A stretch of DNA of 64,000 bases from Pseudomonas silesiensis (GCF_001661075.1 NZ_CP014870.1:4963702-5027701); one strand, 5' to 3'; shown: positions 34,198-42,932, counted from the stretch's first letter. Translations and numbers: made by a program. Notes: generated from the sequence alone by a model not told the origin.

Positions 34198-35496
34198 ATG
34201 GATATCAAACAGCTCTGGCTCAACGTCCAAGACCTTTGGGGTGCGCTCGATCAGCATCCGCTCCTGCATTCCAGCCTCGGGCTGCTGCTGTTGCTGGTGA
34301 TTGCGCTGATCCTCGGACGAGTGGCGCGCTACCTCATTCTCCACACGACCAAATTGCTTGGCCGCCAGCCCGCGCTGCACTGGATCAACGATTTTCGTCA
34401 TAACAAGGTATTTCACCGCCTGGCACAGATGACGCCCTCGCTGGTGATCCAGTTCGGCCTGCACCTGGTGCCTGAGCTGGGCAAGACCAGCCTGACATTT
34501 CTCGGCAACGTGGCGCTGGCGTTCACCATCCTGTTCCTGGTGCTGGCCATCAGCGCCCTGCTCAGCGCCCTGCTGGACATCTATGCCCGCACCGAGCATG
34601 CCCGCACCCGCTCGATCAAAGGCTACGTGCAACTGGCGAAAATGGTCCTGTACGTGTTCGGCGCGATCATCATCGTCGCGACATTGATCGACCGTTCGCC
34701 GCTGTTGCTACTGTCGGGTCTGGGCGCCATGTCAGCGGTGATTCTGTTGGTCTACAAGGATACCCTGTTGTCATTCGTTGCCAGCGTGCAGCTGACCAGC
34801 AACGACATGCTACGGGTCGGCGACTGGATCGAGATGCCGCAAGTCGGTGCCGATGGCGACGTAGTGGACATCACCTTGCACACGGTGAAAGTACAGAATT
34901 TCGACAAGACGATCGTTTCGATCCCGACCTGGCGCCTGATGTCCGAGTCGTTCAAGAACTGGCGCGGCATGCAGCAGTCCGGTGGCCGCCGGATCAAGCG
35001 CAGCCTGTTCATCGATGCCAGCGGCGTGCGCTTCATTCGCGACGACGAAGAGCAGAAGCTGGCCCAGGTGCATTTGCTGACCGATTACATCAGCCGCAAA
35101 CAGGCCGAACTCAAGGCCTGGAACGCAGCCCAGGGTAACGTCGCGGCAATGTCGGCCAACCGGCGGCGAATGACCAATATCGGGACCTTCCGCGCCTATG
35201 CCCTGGCCTATCTGAAGAGCCACCCGGAAATCCAGCCGGACATGACGTGCATGGTCCGCCAGATGCAGACCACCGCCCAGGGTATTCCGCTGGAAATCTA
35301 CTGCTTCACCCGCACCACCGCGTGGGCTGATTACGAACGGATCCAGGGGGATATCTTCGATTATCTGCTGGCGGTGCTGCCGGAGTTTGGCTTGAGCCTG
35401 TATCAGCAGCCCAGTGGTGGGGATCTGAGGGCCGGGTTACTCCCGGCGATACTGGGTGCAAGCCACATTCCCGAGCTCGAAAAACACGTAACGTAA
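34198..35496 (+). CDS. MscS-family mechanosensitive channel (YbdG/MscM-like)
   Basis: 432 residues. Four or five membrane helices come first, including 'LLLLLVIALILGRVARYLIL' and 'VLYVFGAIIIVATLIDRSP', then the pore-and-beta-domain section: 'SGLGAMSAVILLVYKDTLLS', 'DWIEMPQVGADGDVVDITLH' and 'VSIPTWRLMSESFKNW'. The cytoplasmic C-terminal domain is long. It opens under osmotic downshock. ATG 34198 gives the family N-terminus; frames open further upstream lack a ribosome site. It is the last core gene before the AT-rich segment. Confidence 0.88.
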   Translation: MDIKQLWLNVQDLWGALDQHPLLHSSLGLLLLLVIALILGRVARYLILHTTKLLGRQPALHWINDFRHNKVFHRLAQMTPSLVIQFGLHLVPELGKTSLTFLGNVALAFTILFLVLAISALLSALLDIYARTEHARTRSIKGYVQLAKMVLYVFGAIIIVATLIDRSPLLLLSGLGAMSAVILLVYKDTLLSFVASVQLTSNDMLRVGDWIEMPQVGADGDVVDITLHTVKVQNFDKTIVSIPTWRLMSESFKNWRGMQQSGGRRIKRSLFIDASGVRFIRDDEEQKLAQVHLLTDYISRKQAELKAWNAAQGNVAAMSANRRRMTNIGTFRAYALAYLKSHPEIQPDMTCMVRQMQTTAQGIPLEIYCFTRTTAWADYERIQGDIFDYLLAVLPEFGLSLYQQPSGGDLRAGLLPAILGASHIPELEKHVT

Positions 35497-36116
35497 CATT
35501 ACAGGTCCTTCGCGAATGGTTTGCATCAGAACGCGGTAAAGCGTTCCGGACTAGGCAAATCCAACTTGAACACTCAGAAATTCAAGCCAAGAAATTTAAC
35601 TCGTAATCGAACGCCTCCATTTTGCATAAATGATGGCCAAGCTACCGAGTCACAGACGCATCCGGGAACATGGCGCAAGGCTAATACTCAACTGATTACA
35701 ATTTTTAACTTTTTCCCGACAGCTCTGGGACGCGGATTATTGCAGCCTAACTCGCCTCCCTAAGAAGCCCCGGGTTGACGTAGAAAATAATATTTGTTAC
35801 TCATTAGATTCTGATCAAGTCCAAGGTAGGCAAAAATGATAAGAACGCCCATATTCCGACATCGGCATGATATCTACTCCACAAGAAGCCCCCTCAACTT
35901 GTTTGAGATTGAAACCTCCCTACTCAACCGCCAAACAATCGCTATGGCTAGACCTTTGCGGCCATCGTAATTCAACCGCCCATTAAAGAACGACAACAAA
36001 CTCCTCCGAAAAAATAAGAACCGGAACCTTGTGCAGCAGCGGGTTACTGATTTTCAAAGTTACCAGCCTACACATTACACCCCCCCAAAAAAAACCATAA
36101 ACATAAGGATTAGTTT
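35497..36116 (+). other. AT-rich leader region of the adenylation operon
   Basis: 620 bp with no supported gene. An 80-codon frame at 35521-35763 has no ribosome site or recognisable similarity. Near the left end is a hairpin GAACGC-GGTAAA-GCGTTC (35529-35546). TTGACG at 35775-35780 is a possible -35 box, but no good -10 lies 16-18 bp away. The base composition is much richer in A+T than the flanking core genes. A good ribosome site (AAGGA, 7 bp) precedes the next start. Confidence 0.6.
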
Positions 36117-37670
36117 ATGCTTCGCGCCACTCACCACGACTCAATTCTTGATCTCATATTAAAATTCTGCCACACCACCCCCAATAGTGTCGCGATCGTA
36201 ACGGATGACAAAACCGTCAGCTATCAAACATTGGAACTCGAACTTTACAAGGTATCTGCCTACATCCAGAGCAAAGGCATAGAACCAGGCAGCGTCATTG
36301 CCATTATGCAAGATAACGTCAGCAGTGCACTAGCGTCATTGTTGGGATGCCTGCATGCGGGCTGCATTTACTGCCCGATAGACCCATTGATGACCCCGAC
36401 AAAAATACAACGCACCCTAATCGTAGCTAACGTTGAACTCGTTCTATCAGCACCTGATCTTCCATACACCCGGCAAGACAACGATCCCGAATTTGTCCAT
36501 TATAATGATCTATCTGCACCTGCCTTCGATACCTTCATCACACAACGGTATCACCCCTTGGCCTATATCATGTTCACTTCTGGTTCTACCGGAGATCCAA
36601 AAGGAGTAGCTATAGGCCACGTTAACCTAATTGAGACATTCAAGAGCTGGAATGACATCTATCAGTTGAACAGCATCAAAAAGCATCTGCAATTTGCCAG
36701 CCTTTCCTTTGATGTATTCGCGGGTGACTGGATTCGTGGGCTGTGTTCAGGCGCGTCCATCTTTGTGCCTACATCAGCCAAGAAGCACGTCGCTGGAAGC
36801 CTAGCCAACTTCATAGCTACTCACAAAATCGAATGCGCCGAATTTACACCGATCATTCTCAGAGAGCTTTATACCTACGCATTGAACAATGGAATCATTC
36901 TTAATAGTTTCAAATTGCTGATTGCCGGATCTGATGTAATGCGAGCCAGAGAGTTCAAGGATATCCGTAAAATTATTGGTGACGATTGCCGCCTGGTATT
37001 TTCTTACGGAACAACCGAAACAACCATTGACAGCACTTTCTTCGAACCAACCAAAGAAGACTTGGCAAATCTTCGCGATGATGCCCCTCTCCCTATTGGC
37101 GTTCCGTTCCCCAGCGCTCAGATTGCCATTCTGAAAAACGACGGCAAGCACGCCAATCAGCATGAGATAGGTGAGTTGTATATAGGGGGTGCTGGCGTGG
37201 GCCTAGGATACTTGCACCATGACAGCAGAACAGCAGGTCGATATCTGCGCCGACTGCCTCTCGGCCGCCATGAGCGATGGTATCGGACGGGTGACCTGGC
37301 TTCTTATGACGGCAAAAATTTCAGTCTCCATGGGCGAGCCGATGCACGGGTTAAGGTTCTTGGAAAACTGATCGATCTCACAGAATTGGAATCTCATTTG
37401 CGCGACCATGAAGACATATTAGAGTGCGTCGCCACTGCCACACTGCACGAAATAGACAAGAAAATAATACTACTGATAAAACTTAATACTCACTGCAAAG
37501 CACCCAACCACGAATCAATAGCTCGGCATATATCCCATCTTGATGATTACCCGGTCCACAACGACAATATTTACTTCATCAGAAATTTGCCGATGACCAT
37601 GAGCGGTAAAATCGATCGCACGGAAGCAAACAAGATAGCCGTAAAATTGCTGGCAGGAGCGTCGAAATGA
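36117..37670 (+). CDS. Stand-alone NRPS-type adenylation domain, predicted ornithine-like specificity
   Basis: 517 residues, one ANL-type adenylating domain and nothing else. A3 is 'FTSGSTGDPKGVAIGHVN', A4 'SFDVFAGDWIRG', A5 'SYGTTETTID', A7 'YRTGDLASYD' and A10 'LPMTMSGKIDR' with the catalytic Lys. Hand alignment to GrsA gives code positions 235-331 as D-V-G-E-L-A-S-I-D, close to ornithine (D-V-G-E-I-G-S-I-D). Acidic residues at 235, 278 and 331 suit a side-chain amine. The A8 loop ('VKVLGKLIDLTE') departs from the usual 'VKIRGxRIE', and no carrier domain follows. Its stop overlaps the next ATG (ATGA). It may adenylate a basic amino acid for direct transfer or for a distant carrier protein. 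Codons are AT-rich. Confidence 0.86.
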   Translation: MLRATHHDSILDLILKFCHTTPNSVAIVTDDKTVSYQTLELELYKVSAYIQSKGIEPGSVIAIMQDNVSSALASLLGCLHAGCIYCPIDPLMTPTKIQRTLIVANVELVLSAPDLPYTRQDNDPEFVHYNDLSAPAFDTFITQRYHPLAYIMFTSGSTGDPKGVAIGHVNLIETFKSWNDIYQLNSIKKHLQFASLSFDVFAGDWIRGLCSGASIFVPTSAKKHVAGSLANFIATHKIECAEFTPIILRELYTYALNNGIILNSFKLLIAGSDVMRAREFKDIRKIIGDDCRLVFSYGTTETTIDSTFFEPTKEDLANLRDDAPLPIGVPFPSAQIAILKNDGKHANQHEIGELYIGGAGVGLGYLHHDSRTAGRYLRRLPLGRHERWYRTGDLASYDGKNFSLHGRADARVKVLGKLIDLTELESHLRDHEDILECVATATLHEIDKKIILLIKLNTHCKAPNHESIARHISHLDDYPVHNDNIYFIRNLPMTMSGKIDRTEANKIAVKLLAGASK

Positions 37671-39115
37671 GAGTTCTACAAATTGGTGCCGGACCAACAG
37701 GCGTTTGCCTTTTCAACCAACTCTATTCTGAACTGGAAAAACGGAACCCGGCACTTGAGTACGTCATTGTCGACAGCCGAAAACCAGGCACAGGGCTAGC
37801 CTTCGGCACACATTATAAAAACCACCTTATTAATCTGCCCGCTTCAATCATGAGCATCAACCCCAATAACCCCCTAGAGTTTGTCGAATGGAGAGCAAAA
37901 AACCAGTCATTATGGTGGGAGGCATCCATCAACTATGAACAGGCATGGTCAGATTTCCCTCCAAGGAAACTATTTGGCATGTATGTTGGCCACCAGTTGC
38001 AAAATGCGTTAGACAATGCAATGCACGCCGAACTTATTAACGCTTCTGTGACCTGCGTTACGCCAATCAGGTCCGGCGGAAAATTCATCGTTGAATTTGA
38101 TAACGGCACCAACGAGCTCTTCGACAAGGTGATTATCTGTATTGGGCACGCGCCTAAGGCACCATTATTAAGCAACACATCCAAAAAACTTTTCCACTCT
38201 CCCTACCAAGACATGGACATACCTGGCGATGCAACGGTAGGCATTATCGGCACTCGGCTTACCGCGATCGACGCAGTCCTGGCACTTCAGGAAAATGGCC
38301 ATACCGGTAAAATAATCATGGCTTCCAGAGCGGGCAAGCTACCCAAGATCATCGCTGAACACTCCGGTTATGATTCGAGCGCGTTCCTCACCGCTCTGTT
38401 GGACGAACAGACTCAGACGCTGGAGTCGATACTTGCGCTCCATAAGAAAGAACTTGATATTGTCACCAACCATCGCATTGACTGGAACGGCTTCGGACAA
38501 ACCGACGCAACACAAGCCGAGGAACTTGATCAAGAGCTCAAAAGCTGTTCACAATGCAATCATCTTTGGCAAAGCGTTTTGTTAGCCTCCTACACCATTG
38601 TGGATAAGCTCTGGACAAAACTAAGTACCGAAGATAAAGCCACCTTCATGACTAAATATCATGGACCCTGGATGACATATCTGGCGGCATTTCCTGCATT
38701 CAGTGCCGCGCGAATATTGCAGTTGATGGAATGTCAACAACTGCAAATTTTCTCTAATCTGCGAGGAATCGAAGCTACCGACCTGAGCTTTGACATTTAT
38801 CATGGGCAAAACAATTGCCTGAGTGTCGACTATTTGATCGATGGGCGGGGTGTTGGTTATGAAGAGGCTGACCTCAAACAGTTGCCCCTGCTGAAGAATA
38901 TGTTGGCAAACGGCTCGATTACGACTCACTCGCTAGGCGGGATTTCCATCAACACGTTAACCTATCAGGCACTTTCTAGCCGTCGCAGTGAAGTCACCGG
39001 ACTTTTTATTGTCGGTGACCTGACAAAGGGCGAATTCCTGGCAACGACCGATGTAGTGCGTAACGTCATGCACAGCGTCGCTGCTGCATCCGCGATTCTT
39101 TCGAGAGACCAGTGA
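37667..39115 (+). CDS. FAD/NAD(P)-binding oxidoreductase (PF13454-like)
   Basis: 482 residues. An N-terminal Rossmann motif ('LQIGAGPTGVCLFNQL') binds FAD. The block 'PGTGLAFGTHYKNHLINLPA' followed by 'SIMSINPNNPLEFVEWRA' is typical of FAD/NAD(P)-binding proteins of the PF13454 type. A second nucleotide site is at 'VGIIGTRLTAIDAVLAL', and a C-terminal FAD segment at 'GLFIVGDLTKGEF'. The reaction is unknown; flavin N-hydroxylases of ornithine have a broadly similar two-site layout but belong to PF13434, so that is only a possibility. ATGA overlap with the adenylation gene implies translational coupling. The next gene starts 1 bp after its stop. Confidence 0.82.
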   Translation: MRVLQIGAGPTGVCLFNQLYSELEKRNPALEYVIVDSRKPGTGLAFGTHYKNHLINLPASIMSINPNNPLEFVEWRAKNQSLWWEASINYEQAWSDFPPRKLFGMYVGHQLQNALDNAMHAELINASVTCVTPIRSGGKFIVEFDNGTNELFDKVIICIGHAPKAPLLSNTSKKLFHSPYQDMDIPGDATVGIIGTRLTAIDAVLALQENGHTGKIIMASRAGKLPKIIAEHSGYDSSAFLTALLDEQTQTLESILALHKKELDIVTNHRIDWNGFGQTDATQAEELDQELKSCSQCNHLWQSVLLASYTIVDKLWTKLSTEDKATFMTKYHGPWMTYLAAFPAFSAARILQLMECQQLQIFSNLRGIEATDLSFDIYHGQNNCLSVDYLIDGRGVGYEEADLKQLPLLKNMLANGSITTHSLGGISINTLTYQALSSRRSEVTGLFIVGDLTKGEFLATTDVVRNVMHSVAAASAILSRDQ

Positions 39116-39116
39116 C

Positions 39117-40283
39117 ATGGGCGCGCCGATACAAAACGCTTCTCAGGTCCAAAAATCAGGGTTGGCTAGCCTCTCACAAGCCATCCTGGCGAGTCTGGAT
39201 GTGCCTTCATTCAAGCCGGGCTTCAACCTGCAACCTGCAGACACGACAGTCGTTTTCATGGTTGACGGATTGGGGCATCTATTGCTCGACGAGCATCGCT
39301 CTCGAGCACCGTTCCTTCGAACACTGCTTGGTCACAGCCAGTTTTTCAGGGTCGGATTTCCAGCCACTACCGCGACCAGTCTGGCTTCCTTTGCGCTTGG
39401 CCGAGAAAGTGGCCAGCACGGTATTGTTGGCAGCCGTTTTGCGCTGGAGGGTCAGACCCCGTTTTCACCTCTGCCATGGATGATCGGTAATCGTTATCAA
39501 GATCAAACACCCACTCTTCCCCTCGTTGAACCACCGATTTTACCAACCGCAAAGACCGCTTGGGAGATTGCCGGTGAACGGGGTGTGAATGTCGAATGCA
39601 TACTCCCAGCGAACATCGCGAACTCCCGCTACAGCAGAGAGATCTACCGAGGAGCCACAATCACGCCCTATGCAGACTACTCGCACTGCAGCCTGCAAAT
39701 CAGTAGCGTCCTGAGCAAGTCACCGCGGCAGATGATTTACGTCTATCTGGGCGAACTGGATTATGCGGGGCATATCTACGGCACGGGGTCAGAGTCCTGG
39801 CTGAACAGCCTGCAGAATATCGACACTTTGATCTCAAAGACAGTTGGCATGCTTGCTCCAGGGACGAATCTGCTGATCACTGCCGACCACGGCATGACAA
39901 CCCTGTTGCCTGAACTCACCTTCGACTTCGACACTAACCGATATCTGCAAGAGGGGGTCGCGTGGATTGCGGGCGATATCCGCGCGAGGCATGTCTACGT
40001 ACAGGATGATCAAGTCAATAACGTACTGGAGCGATGGAGAAACACGCTCGGCGACGATTTCACGGTGCTCTCGCATGAGCAAGCGGTCAGCAACGGTTTG
40101 TTTGGTTGCGTCGTAGAAGCGATCTTCGAACAACGCCTCGGAGATCTGATTGTGTATCCGACAGGACGGGGCGGCATCGTGCAAAGCACCACGGAAAAAC
40201 ACCAGACGTCATGGAAAGGGCATCATGGCGCTTTGACAGAGGCGGATCAGCTTTCGCCGCTTCTAACCTGTTCCAACAGGTAA
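39117..40283 (+). CDS. Type I phosphodiesterase/nucleotide pyrophosphatase-like enzyme
   Basis: 388 residues of the alkaline-phosphatase superfamily (PF01663-like). Metal and nucleophile motifs are 'VVFMVDGLGHLL' (Asp), 'FPATTATSLASFALG' (Thr nucleophile), 'LGELDYAGHIYGTGSE' (Asp and His), 'LITADHGMTTL' (Asp-His) and 'GHHGALT' (last His). There is no signal peptide, so it acts in the cytoplasm. Starting 1 bp after the FAD gene, it is the last of the three coupled genes. It could cleave a phosphodiester or pyrophosphate, or remove a phosphoryl or nucleotidyl group from a pathway intermediate (inference). Confidence 0.84.
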   Translation: MGAPIQNASQVQKSGLASLSQAILASLDVPSFKPGFNLQPADTTVVFMVDGLGHLLLDEHRSRAPFLRTLLGHSQFFRVGFPATTATSLASFALGRESGQHGIVGSRFALEGQTPFSPLPWMIGNRYQDQTPTLPLVEPPILPTAKTAWEIAGERGVNVECILPANIANSRYSREIYRGATITPYADYSHCSLQISSVLSKSPRQMIYVYLGELDYAGHIYGTGSESWLNSLQNIDTLISKTVGMLAPGTNLLITADHGMTTLLPELTFDFDTNRYLQEGVAWIAGDIRARHVYVQDDQVNNVLERWRNTLGDDFTVLSHEQAVSNGLFGCVVEAIFEQRLGDLIVYPTGRGGIVQSTTEKHQTSWKGHHGALTEADQLSPLLTCSNR

Positions 40284-40367
40284 AATCACAGGCCGAGGCT
40301 CGTCTTCGGAGCTACAGACTATTCGATCAGAATTCGAATAACACATCCTGTAGCACCATCATTCCAT

Positions 40368-40535
40368 ATAGGAGCGAGCTTGCTCCGGGCAGCGTTCCGA
40401 AGATGGACTCCAGAGCACCGCATGTTATCCGGCAAACACGCGTTATCGTTGACGACCATCGCGAGCAGGCTCGCTCCCACGGGGGATTTGTGAACGGCAC
40501 AGATCCCCCGTAGGAGCGAGCTCGCTAGCACAGGG
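40368..40535. repeat. REPIN plus an extra half-element
   Basis: Facing cores 'TAGGAGCGAGCTTGCTCC' and 'GCGAGCAGGCTCGCTCCCAC' bracket a spacer related to that at 27237. A further single core ('GTAGGAGCGAGCTCGCTAGC') follows at 40511-40530. Right boundary of the AT-rich operon. Confidence 0.8.
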
Positions 40536-40536
40536 T

Positions 40537-41403
40537 TCAGTGTGCGACTGCTGGTTGGCGTATACCCAACCGACTTATCCACACCGCCATCAGAATCACC
40601 GACCCGCCCAGGAACAACCGCCCCAGCTCTTCATCCTGATTCCAGATCAGCAAATTGATCAGCAACCCCACCGGCACGTGCAAATTGTTCATCACCGCCA
40701 GCGTCCCGCCGTTCACCAGGCACGCGCCTTTGTTCCACCAGTACAAGCCCAACGCCGTCGAGACCAGGCCGAGGAATAGCAGCACGCCCCATTGCAACGG
40801 TGCTTCCGGCAAAAAGTTCTGTTTGCCGAACAGCAGAAACGCCGGCAATGCCACCGCCAATGCGCCGAGGTAGAAGTAACCGAAGCGGCGGTAGTGCGGC
40901 AGGTCGCTCGGGTGACGGGCCACCAGGTGTTTATAGAGCACCTGCCCGGCGGCGTAGGTGAAGTTGGCCAGTTGCAACAGCAAAAAGCCCATGAAGAAGT
41001 CCGGGTTGATCCGGTCAAAGCGAATCACCGCCGCGCCCGCCACCGCCACCAGTGCCGCGATCAAGGCCCAGGGGTTGAAGCGCCGGCTCAGGGCGTCTTC
41101 GATCAGGGTCACGTGCAACGGGGTGAGTATGGTGAACAGCAACACTTCCGGTACCGTCAGTACCCGGAAGCTGAGGTACAGGCAGACGTAAGTCACGCCG
41201 AACTGTAACGCACCGATCAGCAGCATGCCGCGCATGAACGCCGGTTCCACCGAGCGCCAGCGTGTCAGCGGGATAAACACCAGGCCCGCCAGCACCACGC
41301 GCACCAGCACCGCGAAGTAACTGTCGACATGCCCGGCCAGATATTCGCCGATCAGGCTGAAGGAAAACGCCTGGATCAGCGTGACAAAAAGTAAATAGCC
41401 CAT
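40537..41403 (-). CDS. EamA/DMT-family transporter
   Basis: 288 residues, about ten membrane helices. The N-terminus is 'MGYLLFVTLIQAFSFSLIGE' and the second repeat carries 'FMGFLLLQLANFTYAAGQVL' and 'LGLVSTALGLYWWNKGACLV'. ATG 41403 has GAGG 5 bp upstream; the frame stays open to 41610 only because it runs through the REPIN. It is convergent with the adenylation operon across the REP block, so no direct link to it is implied. Substrate unknown. Confidence 0.87.
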   Translation of the reverse strand: MGYLLFVTLIQAFSFSLIGEYLAGHVDSYFAVLVRVVLAGLVFIPLTRWRSVEPAFMRGMLLIGALQFGVTYVCLYLSFRVLTVPEVLLFTILTPLHVTLIEDALSRRFNPWALIAALVAVAGAAVIRFDRINPDFFMGFLLLQLANFTYAAGQVLYKHLVARHPSDLPHYRRFGYFYLGALAVALPAFLLFGKQNFLPEAPLQWGVLLFLGLVSTALGLYWWNKGACLVNGGTLAVMNNLHVPVGLLINLLIWNQDEELGRLFLGGSVILMAVWISRLGIRQPAVAH

Positions 41404-41479
41404 GCTCGCCTCGTTTTTGGATGGCGGCGACGATAGCGGGTTTTGCTCGTTATCGCGAACAGTCAGCCGTATACAAAAC

Positions 41480-41598
41480 CCTGTAGGAGCGAGCTCGCTC
41501 GCGATGGACACAAGAGCGCCGCGTTTAACCAGCAAACACGCGATATCGGTTACGACCATCGTCGGAACGCCGCCCGGAGCAAGCTCGCTCCTACAGGT
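41480..41598. repeat. REPIN (mixed GCGATGG and CCGGGCGGCG arms)
   Basis: Left arm 'CTGTAGGAGCGAGCTCGCTC' followed by GCGATGG; right arm 'GGAGCAAGCTCGCTCCTACAG' preceded by the GGAACGCCGCCC variant. It is a chimera of two arm types. Confidence 0.85.
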
Positions 41599-41626
41599 TG
41601 ATGTGCACATCCATCAGATTGCACGC

Positions 41627-41665
41627 AAAAAAAAGCCCGATCTCGCTAAAGCGTTCAATCGGGCT
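41627..41665 (-). terminator. Rho-independent terminator of azoR
   Basis: Read on the minus strand: AGCCCGAT stem, 16-base loop, ATCGGGCT, then a run of Ts. It lies 107 bp after the azoR stop. Confidence 0.8.
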
Positions 41666-41772
41666 ACAGCACTCAGGAGCAACAAGTGCAAAAGGGAGGT
41701 TTGATGCGCGTTCAGGCTTGAGGGTTGCGCCAGGTCACTAGACCATCCAGCGATTATCTGGCGATTAACGTC

Positions 41773-42372
41773 TCAGGCGACCTGGGAAAGTTTGGCGTTG
41801 GCCTGGTTCAGGCCTTTCTCCTGGAAGTCACCGCCCAGGTTCATGCCTTCGGCGTGGATGAAGGTCACGTCGTGAATGCCGATGAAGGCCATGACCTGGC
41901 GCAGGTAGGGTTCCTGGTGATCTGCCGGACCGCCGGCATAGATCCCGCCGCGAGCGGTCAGCACGTAGGCACGCTTGCCGCTGAGCAGACCTTGCGGGCC
42001 GGTTTCGGTGTACTTGAAGGTCACACCGGCACGCAGCACGTGGTCGAGCCAGGCCTTGAGGGTGCTCGGGATCGCGAAGTTGTACATGGGCGCGGCCATG
42101 ACCAGCACGTCGGCGGCCAGCAGTTCGTCAGTCAATTGGTTGGAACGTTCCAGCGAAGCCTGTTCGATGTCGTTGCGCTGTTCGGCGGGTTTCATCCAGC
42201 CCCCCAGCAGGTTGATATCCAGATGCGGCACCGGGTTGGCGGCCAGGTCACGCACGGTGATCTGATCGTTGGGGTGAGCGGCTTGCCACTGGCTGATGAA
42301 TGTCTGGGTCATTTGACGGGAAACCGAGTCTTGCTGACGGGCACTGCTTTCGATGATCAGAACGCGGGACAT
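41773..42372 (-). CDS. azoR: FMN-dependent NADH:quinone oxidoreductase / azoreductase AzoR
   Basis: 199 residues, flavodoxin-like. 'LIIESSARQQDSVSRQMTQ' binds the FMN phosphate, 'MAAPMYNFAIPSTLKAWLDH' is the diagnostic AzoR block, and 'TARGGIYAGGP' the second flavin loop. It reduces quinones and azo compounds with NADH through FMN, a detoxification role. Length and order fit the family. It may respond to electrophile stress, but no regulator adjoins it; the LysR gene nearby is oriented away, beyond a REPIN and another gene. Confidence 0.92.
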   Translation of the reverse strand: MSRVLIIESSARQQDSVSRQMTQTFISQWQAAHPNDQITVRDLAANPVPHLDINLLGGWMKPAEQRNDIEQASLERSNQLTDELLAADVLVMAAPMYNFAIPSTLKAWLDHVLRAGVTFKYTETGPQGLLSGKRAYVLTARGGIYAGGPADHQEPYLRQVMAFIGIHDVTFIHAEGMNLGGDFQEKGLNQANAKLSQVA

Positions 42373-42498
42373 GGGCTGTAGCCTCCATCTGAGAATGCTG
42401 TAGGTCGATGGAGTGAAGGTTAAACAGAACCATATCGATGAAAAAGCGCAAATAACTGCTATAACCCATCAATAAATTCGTTTATAAGCTGAGCATAT

Positions 42499-42606
42499 CC
42501 TGCAGGAGGGGCTTGCTCCGGGCGGCGCTCCGACGAAGGCGGCGTATCAGTGAATGGCACACCGCATTCGTCGGAGCGCCGCCCGGAGCAAGCCCGCTCC
42601 CACAGG
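42499..42606. repeat. REPIN with 29-bp perfect inverted arms
   Basis: Bases 42509-42537 and 42567-42595 are perfect reverse complements over 29 bp, covering the CCGGGCGGCG variant core. It is the most palindromic REP element in the window, and it lies between the azoR start and the end of the next minus-strand gene. Confidence 0.9.
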
Positions 42607-42617
42607 GGATATCGATA

Positions 42618-42932
42618 TTATTTCGGGCTGCAACTCAGGTTGATGCGCATCTTGATGATGGTCCGGGTGAACTTGGCGGTGGCATTGGTGTGTTTGCCGG
42701 CAGGCACGTGGATCGTGCGGGTGCGCGGCGCTTCCGGACCGTTGTTGAACACCACCTTGCAGATCGCATCGGTCGTGCCGTAGTTGTTGACCTGAATGGA
42801 CGCCATGTCGCTGTCGGTATCGTAGGCGTTGTAGTCGATGCTCAAGCCGTTCAACTGCTTTTGCACGTCGATCGGATAGGCAAACGCCGTCAGTGGCAGC
42901 AGCGCCAGCATCACACAACAGAATTTTTTCAT
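42618..42932 (-). CDS. Small exported hypothetical protein
   Basis: 104 residues with a signal peptide ('VMLALLPLTAFA'). The mature part is beta-rich ('MASIQVNNYGTTDAICKVVF'), has two Cys likely to form a disulfide, and ends with a basic stretch ('FTRTIIKMRINLSCSPK'). Similar Pseudomonas proteins have been wrongly named phosphoglycerate kinase; no kinase features exist. It is divergent from the LysR gene, 48 bp away, and may be under its control. Confidence 0.72.
   Translation of the reverse strand: MKKFCCVMLALLPLTAFAYPIDVQKQLNGLSIDYNAYDTDSDMASIQVNNYGTTDAICKVVFNNGPEAPRTRTIHVPAGKHTNATAKFTRTIIKMRINLSCSPK

Larger units (their letters stand above)
41404..41772. other. Intergenic region with REPIN and azoR terminator
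   Basis: 369 bp containing the REPIN 41480-41598, the minus-strand terminator 41627-41665 and the EamA promoter. No gene seen. Confidence 0.65.

Noticed and set aside
35521..35763. 80-codon frame in the leader of the adenylation operon
   Set aside because: No ribosome site, unusual composition and no similarity I recognise; described as part of the gap instead.
41404..41610. N-terminal extension of the EamA transporter
   Set aside because: It runs through a REPIN and lacks a ribosome site; the family start is at 41403.
42618..42932. Phosphoglycerate kinase name sometimes given to relatives
   Set aside because: 104 exported residues with no nucleotide-binding motif cannot be that enzyme.
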